Assembly (NCBI GenBank): GCA_018065185.1
Contig: JAGHTU010000047.1
Location: forward strand, 1-37,585
Source: Candidatus Equicola faecalis
Lineage (GTDB): Bacteria > Bacteroidota > Bacteroidia > Bacteroidales > Bacteroidaceae
Reading direction: 5' to 3'
Length of the DNA: 37,585 nucleotides
The position numbers and the translations under genes were made by a program. Shown piece after piece: positions 17,224 to 25,563 of the stretch. The notes beneath the pieces are model-generated. The model searched no databases. It was not told the origin of the DNA and saw nothing but the letters and a program-made list of their open reading frames with translations. Position 1 is the first letter of the stretch. Each line of letters starts with the position of its first letter.

Positions 17224-18165
17224 ATGAAAAAAATTTATGTTTTCATTGTAGGTCTGTTTTTGATGACTTCAATATCGCAGGATGCCTGTGCACAGACACC
17301 TCAGGAATATGAATCTGTTGACTTGGGGCTTCCAAGTGGTATATTATGGGCAACAACGAATGTCGGCGGTATAAGACCTGACAGTCTTGGCAATTATTTT
17401 ATGTGGGGGGATGCTGAGATACCTTACTTATGTGATTGGGATCATTACAAATGGCAAAACAAAATTGTAAAGATTGAGGGTTTTGATGAGCCGATGCTTA
17501 CAAAATATAACTTCAGTAAGGAGTTCGGTAGTGTAGTTGATAATCTTTTCTTCATACAGAAAGAAGACGACCCTGCAAGTGTCATTATGGGTGGAGATTG
17601 GCGTAAGCCATCACGAATAGAATGTCAGGAAATGATTGATGCTTGTACATGGACCATTTATAATGGAGCAATTGTACAAAAGAAAGGCTATGGACCGACG
17701 CCTCTTGTTATCTTCCATGGTGTAAGCAAGGTTAATGGCAATAGCATCGATTTTGCATGTGGAGGATATTCAACAATGATGTCATATAGTCCCAATGCTC
17801 CTACATTTTTTAGCCTGTGCAACTATGGTTATTATTGGACAAGTAATCTCAATGTTAAAGATGCTAGGGGTGCGATATATATGTATTTTGGTACTGCACC
17901 TTCAACAGAAAGAGGATATTCCGATCCTTTTATCCGTGGTGTAGATGGCAGTCCGGGGCAGTTGGCAGCTCCATCAAACCGCTGTTTGGGGTATCAAATA
18001 CGTGGTGTGAAGGGTAATATGTTGCCGGATGCTATCGTTGAGCATAAGACAAGTATAACAAATGATGCCAACGCACCAATCTTTGACGCGACAGGCAAGC
18101 GCGTGAAAAATATGAATAAAGCCGGTCTGTATCTGCATAAAGGTAAGAAATATATTGTGCATTAA
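17224..18165 (+). CDS. Secreted protein with Fibrobacter-paralogue-type (FISUMP-like) domain
   Basis: The 313-residue product has a signal peptide (MKKIYVFIVGLFLMTSISQDACAQ); an alternative ATG two codons upstream (17218) adds only MY. The mature part opens with YESVDLGLPSGILWATTNVGG and later NYFMWGDAE, GGDWRKPSRIECQEM and GYYWTSN. These are the repeated signatures of the large secreted 'major paralogous domain' group known from Fibrobacter and common in Prevotella. The C-terminus (IFDATGKRVKNMNKAGLYLHKGKKYIVH region) resembles the short beta-rich endings of many Prevotella surface proteins, perhaps a sorting or anchoring segment. The role is unknown; cell-surface location is inferred. It has its own promoter and terminator. 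Confidence 0.7.
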   Translation: MKKIYVFIVGLFLMTSISQDACAQTPQEYESVDLGLPSGILWATTNVGGIRPDSLGNYFMWGDAEIPYLCDWDHYKWQNKIVKIEGFDEPMLTKYNFSKEFGSVVDNLFFIQKEDDPASVIMGGDWRKPSRIECQEMIDACTWTIYNGAIVQKKGYGPTPLVIFHGVSKVNGNSIDFACGGYSTMMSYSPNAPTFFSLCNYGYYWTSNLNVKDARGAIYMYFGTAPSTERGYSDPFIRGVDGSPGQLAAPSNRCLGYQIRGVKGNMLPDAIVEHKTSITNDANAPIFDATGKRVKNMNKAGLYLHKGKKYIVH

Positions 18166-18198
18166 ATCACTTGCTAGTGCGCAAGTATGTAATAATGT

Positions 18199-18231
18199 AA
18201 AAATCCATATCTGTAACAGGTATGGATTTTT
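18199..18231 (+). terminator. Terminator after the FISUMP-like gene
   Basis: Arms AAAAATCCATA (18199-18209) and TATGGATTTTT (18221-18231), with a small inner CTG/CAG stem. It precedes the acyltransferase start by 23 bp, and no separate TAnnTTTG promoter is seen for that gene, so some read-through is likely. Confidence 0.7.
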
Positions 18232-18254
18232 AGTATAAGAACATAGAGACAATA

Positions 18255-19328
18255 ATGGAAGAGGCTTCAATACTTTGTGATTATCCGCAGGCAAAACGGA
18301 ACTACGGGATAGATCTGCTCCGTGCCATCCTCATGCTTATGGTCTGCGTTTTGCATATCCTTTGGCAAGGAGGGGTTATAAAGGCCTGTGCTGATGAAGA
18401 TACAAAAAACAATATTTATTGGCTCATAGAAACATTGATGCTTTGTGCAGTTGATGGCTATGCGTTGATAAGTGGATATACAGCCTCACAGAAGTGCTGT
18501 AACTATACGAAATTGGTTAAGATGTGGGGACAGGTATGGTTTTATTCTTTTATTACCACTTTTGTGTTATGGGTCCTCGGTTTAGCTGAAGATATCAGTA
18601 TTGACAATCTCATTAGGTGTGCCCTACCTATTACGTTTAATGTGTTTTGGTATTTTACGGCATATTTTGTTCTTTATCTTGTAAAGCCTTTTATAGACAG
18701 AATCCTATTTTCATGCGATACGACTTTAGCAAAGAAATGCCTAATAGTGCTTTTTGTCTTATTTTCCGTAGTGAACATTATTACAGATACATTCCATACG
18801 AATTATGGGTGTTCTTTCCTGTGGTTGCTGGTGCTATATTGTATAGGAGTTTTGTCTAAGATTGCAGGTTTGTTTGATAAAAAGAATAATGCGATATTGT
18901 TGTTGATTTTTTTCGGATGTTGTTTTATTACATGGATTACATACGTCCTTACGCATAATATGCTATTGATGGAATATACTTCACCTTTTATTCTGCTCTG
19001 TGCAATAAGTATAGTCATTCTCTTTTCTAGATTGGACATAAAAAGAAATTATGTAATCATAAAGATTACTCCTTGCATTTTTGGAGTTTATCTCCTACAA
19101 TGTAGCCCTATAATATGGTGCCGAATGGCAGATGCTTTTGCGTTTATTGCAGATCTTGATTTAGTAACTGGTGTTGCATACGTATTTCTCATAGCTCTTG
19201 GGATGTTTTCCTGTGGCATTCTTGTAGAAATGTTGCGTCAATGGGTGGTTCATAGCCTCGGTGAAGAAAAAATAAGTAAAAAAATTGTGTCAATAATCTC
19301 CGTGGTGTTGGATAAAGCAGTACGATAG
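18255..19328 (+). CDS. Membrane acyltransferase (acyltransferase 3 family)
   Basis: The 357-residue product has about ten hydrophobic helices. The first, NYGIDLLRAILMLMVCVLHILWQGG, matches the start of acyltransferase-3 proteins, which move acetyl or other acyl groups onto polysaccharides or lipids across the inner membrane: the Arg after the DLL and the His of the LH pair fit the conserved positions. A long helix-rich core and the segment FGVYLLQCSPIIW (usually GIYLIH in the family) follow. Use of CT and TTT-rich codons is somewhat more AT-rich than the housekeeping genes, as is usual for such membrane genes. The acceptor is unknown; capsule or exopolysaccharide modification is a fair guess. 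It is not in a polysaccharide gene cluster. Confidence 0.75.
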   Translation: MEEASILCDYPQAKRNYGIDLLRAILMLMVCVLHILWQGGVIKACADEDTKNNIYWLIETLMLCAVDGYALISGYTASQKCCNYTKLVKMWGQVWFYSFITTFVLWVLGLAEDISIDNLIRCALPITFNVFWYFTAYFVLYLVKPFIDRILFSCDTTLAKKCLIVLFVLFSVVNIITDTFHTNYGCSFLWLLVLYCIGVLSKIAGLFDKKNNAILLLIFFGCCFITWITYVLTHNMLLMEYTSPFILLCAISIVILFSRLDIKRNYVIIKITPCIFGVYLLQCSPIIWCRMADAFAFIADLDLVTGVAYVFLIALGMFSCGILVEMLRQWVVHSLGEEKISKKIVSIISVVLDKAVR

Positions 19329-19370
19329 ATTATCGTAAGTTTAACGAATTTACGTGTTTTTTGTAATTGT

Positions 19371-19576
19371 CAGTAAATCTATGTTTTCCCATCTTTGCCT
19401 CGCCCTCTTCCGCTCGGAGCCTACGAATGATCGCGATCATTTGATAAAATCATCGTGATCATTTGATGAAATCATCGCGATCATTTGTGTGAATCATCGC
19501 GATCATTTGGGGGCTCCGTTGGTTTGACACCGAGGCTCCGATTGCTCAACTTCGAGGCATAGTATGGTCAAAAGTG
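19371..19576. repeat. 205-bp intergenic element, copy 2, with four 22-bp tandem units
   Basis: Copy of 381-585. Units are 19426-19447, 19448-19469, 19470-19491 and 19492-19513, again with ATCGCGATCATTTG or ATCGTGATCATTTG cores. Both arms match copy 1 at most positions (CCGCTCGGAGCCTA on the left; GTTGGTTT and CACCGAGGC on the right). It lies between two converging genes and just before the terminator of the signalling operon. The rest of 19329-19676 holds only that terminator. Confidence 0.8.
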
Positions 19577-19604
19577 ACGTGTTTTCGTAAACTTCCGTTA
19601 TGAT

Positions 19605-19644
19605 AGAAGAAAAATAATATCCCGCGAAAGTATTCACGGGATAT
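19605..19644 (-). terminator. Terminator of the signalling operon
   Basis: Stem ATATCCCG/CGGGATAT (19617-19624 and 19637-19644) with a 12-nt loop. On the minus strand it is followed by ATTATTTTTC, a U-rich tract. Confidence 0.75.
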
Positions 19645-19676
19645 CATTTCCAATACTCAACTTTTCTTACGAAAAA

Positions 19677-19979
19677 TTACTGAATGTTGATGATTGAAGA
19701 GAAACCTGTGATGTCAAACACTTCTTTCACTTGTGGTTTCATATTTTTCATCACCATTATGCCTTTGTGTGCATTGACGCTCTTCTGAAGCATAAGAAAC
19801 ATACGCAATCCCTGTGAGGAGGTATATTCCATGTCTGTGCAGTCAAATTCAAAGTTCGGGGTTTCGTCTTCCATCAAAGATTTGATGTCTTCTTGAAACT
19901 GATTAACATTTGTAGTATCAAGCCGTCCACTGAGCTTGATAAGGGTACTTGTACCCTCGCGTGTGATTTGTACGTCCAT
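19677..19979 (-). CDS. STAS-domain anti-sigma-factor antagonist (RsbV/SpoIIAA-like)
   Basis: The 100-residue protein is a single STAS domain. The segment FDCTDMEYTSSQGLRMFLML corresponds to the phospho-site region of RsbV/SpoIIAA; Ser54 is the likely residue phosphorylated by the cognate kinase (S55 is the other candidate). In the known scheme the dephosphorylated form binds the RsbW-like kinase and frees that kinase's target. It is the last gene of the operon, 14 bp after the RsbW-like gene, and the SpoIIE-type phosphatase that should dephosphorylate it is encoded two genes upstream. The start follows directly after a poly-A-rich stretch; the length is typical. Confidence 0.9.
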   Translation of the reverse strand: MDVQITREGTSTLIKLSGRLDTTNVNQFQEDIKSLMEDETPNFEFDCTDMEYTSSQGLRMFLMLQKSVNAHKGIMVMKNMKPQVKEVFDITGFSSIINIQ

Positions 19980-19993
19980 AATAAAAATGTATT

Positions 19994-20395
19994 TTAGTTA
20001 TTTAATTGTTTTTCCATTCGTAAAATATTACACTTGTTTTCAAATGTATAAGTAACCTTGTCCATGAGTTGCTTACAGAGGAAGATACCCAGTCCACCTA
20101 TCTGCCTATCTTCAGCAGAAAGTGTGATATCTGGGTCGTCTTTATCAAGCGGATTGAAAGGAACACCCTCATCACGTATTGTAATGGAGAGTATGCCGTT
20201 CTTCTGTTCTGTACCAACAACAATCCATCCTTGACCTTCTGCGTATGCATATTGCACTACATTTTCTACAGCTTCTTCTACGGCAAGCCGTATCTTAAAG
20301 GTTAAAGCATCATCATCAGGAATATCTGGGGAATCCATAATAGCCTCAATGATAAGTGCTGTTTTGTCTTTGATTGGTTCAAATCGTTTTTCCAT
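19994..20395 (-). CDS. RsbW-like anti-sigma kinase (GHKL ATPase)
   Basis: The 133-residue protein is a stand-alone HATPase_c_2 domain. The N-box is RLAVEEAVENVVQYAY (36-51) with E41 and N45 for Mg-ATP, G1 is RDEGVPFNPL (74-83), and the ATP-lid glycines are in IGGLGIFL (99-106). The family phosphorylates a partner STAS protein on Ser and in its other state binds a sigma factor or other target. Here the partner is encoded next door. No sigma factor is present in the operon or elsewhere in the window, so the bound target is unknown. Confidence 0.9.
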   Translation of the reverse strand: MEKRFEPIKDKTALIIEAIMDSPDIPDDDALTFKIRLAVEEAVENVVQYAYAEGQGWIVVGTEQKNGILSITIRDEGVPFNPLDKDDPDITLSAEDRQIGGLGIFLCKQLMDKVTYTFENKCNILRMEKQLNN

Positions 20396-20428
20396 ATATC
20401 TACGTTTTTATATCCGACAATACTGTTT

Positions 20429-22342
20429 TTACAAATCTATTATCATTATCGTAATATCGTCATTCTGTTCATTTCCATTGGTAAAGTTTTTGACGTCATT
20501 CAAAAGTGCTTCCGTGCAGGCCTTGACATCTTTAATCTCCATTGCCCGACGGGCAAAGGCAAGCAGACGTTCTTCGCCATATTGGTCTTTGTCGGCATTC
20601 TCCGCCTCGGTCACACCATCTGTATAAAGTATAAGACGAGTGCCTGGTTTGACTGTGAGTTCTTCTTTTTCATATTTGAAATGACTCATCAGTCCTACAA
20701 CGATATTTGGTTTTGCTTTCAAGAAATAAGCATTCGTATTTCCTTCCGTATCTGTAGGTTCAATCACGACTATCGGGTTATGCCCGGCATTACAATACTG
20801 CAGTATATGTGTGTTGGTGTTGTATCGTGCCACAAACATGGTGACAAACAGAATTTCCTTATTGCCCACGCAGATGACATTGTTTATTCGTGCCACTGTT
20901 GCCTCCAAGTTAGTTCTAAGGTCGCCGACAAACATAAACGAACTTCTGGTTATAGCCATAAACAATGCTGCAGGGACTCCCTTGCCAGAGACATCACCAA
21001 TAGCAAACTGTATATCATCATTTCGTTTATAGAAGTCGTATAAATCACCCCCCACCTCTTTGGCAGGCTGGAGCACGGCATACAGATTGTCAAGGAAATT
21101 AGTCGGCACCATATTACACTGTATGTCGCGGGCTATACTAAGTTCGCTCTGAATGCGTTCTTTGACTGCCGTTGTCTGTTTCAATTCGTTTATGTAAGAG
21201 TTTAATGAGTTCTGCATGTACATGAACGAGTCGTACAGATGTTTCATCTCATCATGTGAAGTAATCTCAGGCAGTTCAGTGTTGAAATTCCCCTGCGCAA
21301 TGCTACGTGCTGAGATGGAAAATTCTGAAAGCGGACGTGTAAGTTTTCTTATTGACAGCCAACAGAACACGACAAGAAGACATAATCCAACAAAGAGTAC
21401 AACTGCCAGGACGATATGCATCATCGTGACTTTTTCTAGGACATCACTATATGGGCAGAGAATTGCTGCCACCCATCCATTGCTGATAGGGCGAAATATA
21501 GCAAGTGCTTTTTCTCCTTCTTTCGTCGTCAGAGTACATATTCCCGCTTTTTTGTTGACCATATCTTTTGCAATAGCGATGTTTGCGCTGTCGCCTGTTT
21601 CGTATGCATGTGAAAGAATGGTCTCGTTAAGAATGTATGATTGTTTCGGATGGGAAATATACGAGCCATTATTTGAGAGCAATATTGTGTAGGAATGAGG
21701 ATAAGGCCGTGTGGCTGATATTTGCTCTGTGAGGTGATAAAGTGAGATGTCTGCAGTAAGGACAGCAAACACATTTCCGTCATCATCCATAATAGGCACA
21801 GAATATGTGGTCATCATTTGTTCACCACCACCTTCATCGTAATATGGTTCACACCACCCCGGCTGTTTTAGCAGATATGGCAACTGAAACCATTCCATCG
21901 TGTGGTAGTCGTAGTCTTCATTACCCATCTGGAATGATTTCAGCACATTGGAGTTTTCTTTCTTGTAAGAATAAGGTGCAAAATATTCACCTTTTTTAGG
22001 GTAATAATTAGGTATGAATGCTATGCTGCTACCAACGATGAAATCATTATCTTGCACCAGATTCTTTGTTATGGTGAACATATAGTCTGCATCGTCTTTA
22101 TGTTCTTTTATCATCCATACAGTGCTGTTTGCTGACGACTCCACACCTGCAAGAATTTTATCTATACCATTGACGGTTGCTTTCAGTATGTTCTCTGCGC
22201 CACGCGATGCTTCTTTTTCTATCAGTTTTCTTGACGATATGGCCATAATACCGATAGCTATTGTAAAAAGAACAGCCGTGACAGCAAGAATTGAAACTGT
22301 CAAACGAGCAGAAAATGATTGTGATATGTATCTCAGCTTCAT
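20429..22342 (-). CDS. Transmembrane Cache-HAMP-SpoIIE (PP2C) phosphatase
   Basis: The 637-residue sensor has a first membrane helix (about 13-36), a periplasmic double-Cache-like domain (about 40-300) with the segment QPGWCEPYYDEGGGEQMMTTYSVPI, a second helix (about 307-331), a HAMP linker (about 332-390), a coiled stretch and a C-terminal SpoIIE-type PP2C domain (about 400-637). Metal ligands fit in EVGGDLYDF (D433) and GDVSGKGVPAALFMA (D450), with YTDGVTEAEN and NDDITIMII near the end. It should dephosphorylate the RsbV-like protein in response to a periplasmic cue. It starts 3 bp after the binding-protein gene, so the two are tightly coupled. Confidence 0.92.
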   Translation of the reverse strand: MKLRYISQSFSARLTVSILAVTAVLFTIAIGIMAISSRKLIEKEASRGAENILKATVNGIDKILAGVESSANSTVWMIKEHKDDADYMFTITKNLVQDNDFIVGSSIAFIPNYYPKKGEYFAPYSYKKENSNVLKSFQMGNEDYDYHTMEWFQLPYLLKQPGWCEPYYDEGGGEQMMTTYSVPIMDDDGNVFAVLTADISLYHLTEQISATRPYPHSYTILLSNNGSYISHPKQSYILNETILSHAYETGDSANIAIAKDMVNKKAGICTLTTKEGEKALAIFRPISNGWVAAILCPYSDVLEKVTMMHIVLAVVLFVGLCLLVVFCWLSIRKLTRPLSEFSISARSIAQGNFNTELPEITSHDEMKHLYDSFMYMQNSLNSYINELKQTTAVKERIQSELSIARDIQCNMVPTNFLDNLYAVLQPAKEVGGDLYDFYKRNDDIQFAIGDVSGKGVPAALFMAITRSSFMFVGDLRTNLEATVARINNVICVGNKEILFVTMFVARYNTNTHILQYCNAGHNPIVVIEPTDTEGNTNAYFLKAKPNIVVGLMSHFKYEKEELTVKPGTRLILYTDGVTEAENADKDQYGEERLLAFARRAMEIKDVKACTEALLNDVKNFTNGNEQNDDITIMIIDL

Positions 22343-22345
22343 AGA

Positions 22346-23347
22346 TTATCTTTGCATAAACATATCTTCGTATTTAATGACATTGCTAATCGCACTTGTA
22401 CTGCGAAGCATTTCAATAGCTTTTCTAAATGTAGCACGACTTATTGGTGTGAAAGTAGAGTCCCCAGGTCTGTGTGCTATGGCACTCGGTGTATCCTGTT
22501 GAAGACGTAACACTTCATCCAACATTCTGCGTTGGTGAAAAACATTTGTAGCTATATTTGCTTTCTTTGTATATCTCAATACGATTTGTAATGCCTCATC
22601 TTTATGCGTGCGACAATAGTTCCATCCTTTTTTGCAAGCATTGGCAAATTTCTTCAGGTCATCGCGGTGTGAATTGTAAAATGTTTTATTTACATACAGA
22701 CCTTCTTCTGGCAGATTGTATGGGGTCTGTGCAAAGGAAATGATATTCTCCGACGGAATGTCGCCCCTGGCCATAAGAAGCTGGATAAATTCGTTATAGC
22801 TATAACATAACGTAGCATCCACAGCCTTTGATAAAAACAGGTTGACACCTTTAAGGAATGGTATCCATTCTACATTGACACCACTTTTCCAAAAAGCATA
22901 GTCTGCAATTTCCTTATATCCTGTTTTCCATGTTCCTATCTTTTTTCCTTTCAGCGATTGAAAATCTGATAATCTGTTTTGTGAGGCGCACATAAGTCCG
23001 GAATTTTGCGAAGTCTGCAGGATGTTTACCAACTTCCTTCCTTTGTCCTGTGCTTTGATGGCTTGCATAAGACTTATACATATAATATTGCATTCGCCTT
23101 GCTGTAGCATATCCACAGGGGTTTTCTTTGTGCTTGTTTTCAGGTGACGTATGCTCACGTCTAGTCCTGCAGCCTTGAAGAAACCTTTTTCCATTGCCAC
23201 ATAATAACCAGCAAACTGTGCTTGCGACGACCATGTCGGGGTCAGTATAAACCTCACAGGTTGCCGTGCATCAGCCTCGCATATATTCATTATGCACAGA
23301 ACGATAAGCGAGAGAATCCACCTTGATATACTTAATTGATAACTCAT
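22346..23347 (-). CDS. Periplasmic NMT1/THI5-like substrate-binding protein
   Basis: The 333-residue product has an N-terminal signal segment (about 9-27) without a convincing lipobox. The mature part starts PVRFILTPTWSSQAQFAGYYVAMEKGFF, a pattern of NMT1/SsuA-type binding proteins for thiamine precursors, sulfonates and other small molecules, followed by SLKGKKIGTWKTGY and DATLCYSYNE. No permease or ATPase gene is near. It lies 3 bp before the Cache-SpoIIE phosphatase and 3 bp after the tyrosine-type phosphatase, so it may deliver a ligand signal to the sensor instead of feeding a transporter. The ligand is unknown. Confidence 0.85.
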   Translation of the reverse strand: MSYQLSISRWILSLIVLCIMNICEADARQPVRFILTPTWSSQAQFAGYYVAMEKGFFKAAGLDVSIRHLKTSTKKTPVDMLQQGECNIICISLMQAIKAQDKGRKLVNILQTSQNSGLMCASQNRLSDFQSLKGKKIGTWKTGYKEIADYAFWKSGVNVEWIPFLKGVNLFLSKAVDATLCYSYNEFIQLLMARGDIPSENIISFAQTPYNLPEEGLYVNKTFYNSHRDDLKKFANACKKGWNYCRTHKDEALQIVLRYTKKANIATNVFHQRRMLDEVLRLQQDTPSAIAHRPGDSTFTPISRATFRKAIEMLRSTSAISNVIKYEDMFMQR

Positions 23348-23350
23348 GAT

Positions 23351-24151
23351 TTATTCTAGATATTTATCGCGTAGCAACTCCATATCATCATCGCTTATCA
23401 GCAACTGATTATGCAGATATTCAGTCATGCCACCATATTGTGTGTCAATTAAATCCAGTGCATTGATGAAGTTTTCCACACTTACACCGATGAATGCTTG
23501 TATCACTTTCATTTCCTCTTCGCCTGCCCCGAGTGTGGCAATGCGTTGTTTTGTTGCCTCCACCTTTGCTCCGAAGAAGATATTTGAGCGACCGAAATCT
23601 TCGATTATCAGTTCCCTGTCAGCCCCAAGTGCAGCGAGCAGAAAAGCTGCGCCAAGCCCTGTGCGGTCTTTCCCTTCAGAGCAATGCCAATAGCATGCTC
23701 CCTCCTCCGCAGAGATGACATTCATAATAAATACCGAATACTGCAGTTGTGTGTATTCGTTTGTCACCATCGACGGATACATCTCGCGTGCCATACGTTT
23801 TCCTTTTTCGGTGAATGCCACGGTCATAAGAAATTCAGGTAGGTTATTATATGCTTCAGGCGGAAACTGTTCCACTTTTTGATCTGTAACCATATCAAGA
23901 GTCGGCAACCACAAGTTGTCTGCTCCCTCAATATGGCAGTCTGGGCGCCGATTGACCTCTCCTTCAGAACGGAAATCAAATATGTGTCGAAGATGAAAAC
24001 TTTGGAACAAACGAATATCATCTTTGGTTGCATCTTTCAAAAACCCACCACGCCACAATTTATTTTGTTTTATGGTGCGTCCGTCAGTCATACGGTAACC
24101 ACCGAGTTGACGAATGTTCGGTATGTTCTGAAACTGAGTTGTTATCTGCAT
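23351..24151 (-). CDS. Tyrosine-protein-phosphatase-like hydrolase (CX5R, LipA-like)
   Basis: The 266-residue protein carries the P-loop HCSEGKDRTG (156-165) with nucleophile C157 and R163, and N-terminal signatures NIRQLGGY (12-19) and IFDFRSEGEVNRRPD (57-71), as in LipA-type bacterial phosphatases that act on phosphotyrosine or phosphoinositides. No signal peptide is seen, so it should act in the cytoplasm. Its start overlaps the end of the HD/kinase gene by 10 bp, and it ends 3 bp before the binding-protein gene. The substrate may be a small phosphorylated molecule and not a protein; sequence does not decide. Confidence 0.88.
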   Translation of the reverse strand: MQITTQFQNIPNIRQLGGYRMTDGRTIKQNKLWRGGFLKDATKDDIRLFQSFHLRHIFDFRSEGEVNRRPDCHIEGADNLWLPTLDMVTDQKVEQFPPEAYNNLPEFLMTVAFTEKGKRMAREMYPSMVTNEYTQLQYSVFIMNVISAEEGACYWHCSEGKDRTGLGAAFLLAALGADRELIIEDFGRSNIFFGAKVEATKQRIATLGAGEEEMKVIQAFIGVSVENFINALDLIDTQYGGMTEYLHNQLLISDDDMELLRDKYLE

Positions 24152-25557
24152 AATGTGGTGCGTACAAAATCTTTCATGTATGGCATGTCGCAGTTGCGAT
24201 TGGCAAACAATATAAAATAGAATGCAGCATATGGTTTTATCAATGCACTTATATCTTCGCGTTTGTCTTCGGTATCAGCTCCATAGTATTCATCAAGGAA
24301 GAAGTTCCACACCTGTAGCAGTTGTGCGCCTGTGATGTGGTATAGTTTTTCGTTCAGTTCTTCATCAATGTTATGTGTTACAAACCAGAACATGCCAAGA
24401 TCAAACATTGGGTCGCCCCATGCAAAGTCAGCAAGGTCTATCCAATAGTTTTTCTCTCCGTCAGTAATGATATTACCAATGTGCAAGTCACCGTGGCAAC
24501 ATGTTTTAGCATCTTTCGTAGCATCTATAAATGTATGTATCTTACTTTTTTCAGCATCTGTAAGGAAAACTGCATCATTCACGATGTGGTGAAATTTCTT
24601 CTTTATCGACGGGAAGGCAGTGGTGTTGCAAGGCTTTGTGTGCAGGATCTTCACTTCACGTGCAAATTCGCGTGCAAAAAACTCCAGTTGTTCTGGATTT
24701 TCACTGATAGCCCGTGCGAATGATTTTTTGGGGGTAATGCGCTGAAACTCCACCCCATAGCGCACACCATCCGTCACTAATCTGTATGCCTTCGGTATGT
24801 TCAGCCCAAGGTCAAGAAGATTCCATGATGTCATCAGTTCTTGTTCCGGCACAGATGGTGGGATGAAATCGCTGTAAAGTTTCATCATGCTACGTCCGTC
24901 CTTATGGTTGTAACTGATGGCTGTAAATCCATCTCCGCTTTCCTGCCAATCATCGAGGTTAATACGTTCCGGTTTTGCTTGACCGAAAACCTTAGTTATA
25001 AGTTTCGTAAACTCAAGGAAAGCAAATGTTCCCGACAGGTCAGAGAGTGCGCGCGCCAATCCGCGGTAATGCCATTCGTGGTCTGATTTTCCGTTCGGTG
25101 CATGAAAAAGTGTCCATAATTTGTCGCCCTGTGTCATATAGTCACGCCAAATAGCACGCATATTTGAGAGTTTATCTCCCATAGCCACAATCTTTTCTTC
25201 GCGACTTGAGTTTTCAATGCGTGCGATAGCAGCCTGTTTGCGTTCTCGCCAACTTGCTGTCTCACTCACGCCCACAACAGGGATCTCGCTTTCGGCTTTT
25301 ACAAGTTGGGCGACTCTGTCACCGAATCTTTGACGTATCTCTTCTATCGTGACATCCGTATCTTCCACCACGTCATGTAGTGCTGCTGCTGCCAGCAGTT
25401 CCTGATCTGCTGTCATTGTAGCTACAATCTCCACAGCCTCCATTGGATGCACGATGTAGGGAAAACCTTTTCCCCGACGTTCCGTACCACCATGTGCCGT
25501 TACAGCAAAGATGATGGCTTCGTCAAGCAGTGTCGTATTCATTTTTGCATTAGCCAT
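24142..25557 (-). CDS. Mesh1/SpoT-like HD hydrolase fused to an APH-like (TIGR02172-type) kinase domain
   Basis: The 471-residue protein joins two enzymes. Residues 10-175 match (p)ppGpp hydrolases: H22 in AVTAHGG, R27/R28, PYIVHP (33-38, H37), HDVVED (61-66), and D128 and N132 in GDKLSNMR. Residues about 205-471 match aminoglycoside phosphotransferase-like kinases, with the catalytic loop CHGDLHIGN (354-362; D357, N362) and the metal site WIDLADFAWGDPMFDLG (D374 and on). All key residues of both parts are kept. The gene starts 6 bp after the RelA/SpoT-type synthetase and overlaps the phosphatase gene by 10 bp. It probably removes the synthetase product; what the kinase half phosphorylates is unknown. 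Confidence 0.85.
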   Translation of the reverse strand: MANAKMNTTLLDEAIIFAVTAHGGTERRGKGFPYIVHPMEAVEIVATMTADQELLAAAALHDVVEDTDVTIEEIRQRFGDRVAQLVKAESEIPVVGVSETASWRERKQAAIARIENSSREEKIVAMGDKLSNMRAIWRDYMTQGDKLWTLFHAPNGKSDHEWHYRGLARALSDLSGTFAFLEFTKLITKVFGQAKPERINLDDWQESGDGFTAISYNHKDGRSMMKLYSDFIPPSVPEQELMTSWNLLDLGLNIPKAYRLVTDGVRYGVEFQRITPKKSFARAISENPEQLEFFAREFAREVKILHTKPCNTTAFPSIKKKFHHIVNDAVFLTDAEKSKIHTFIDATKDAKTCCHGDLHIGNIITDGEKNYWIDLADFAWGDPMFDLGMFWFVTHNIDEELNEKLYHITGAQLLQVWNFFLDEYYGADTEDKREDISALIKPYAAFYFILFANRNCDMPYMKDFVRTTLCR

Positions 25558-25563
25558 AACTCT

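Noticed and set aside
19426..19513. GATC-rich palindromic units considered as a replication origin (DnaA boxes or SeqA-like sites)
   Set aside because: No TTATCCACA-type boxes are present, no dnaA or gidA gene is near, and there are two copies 19 kb apart.
24142..25557. Possible aminoglycoside resistance gene because of the APH-like domain
   Set aside because: The domain is fused to an HD hydrolase inside a chromosomal signalling operon and resembles the TIGR02172-type kinase group; nothing links it to antibiotics.
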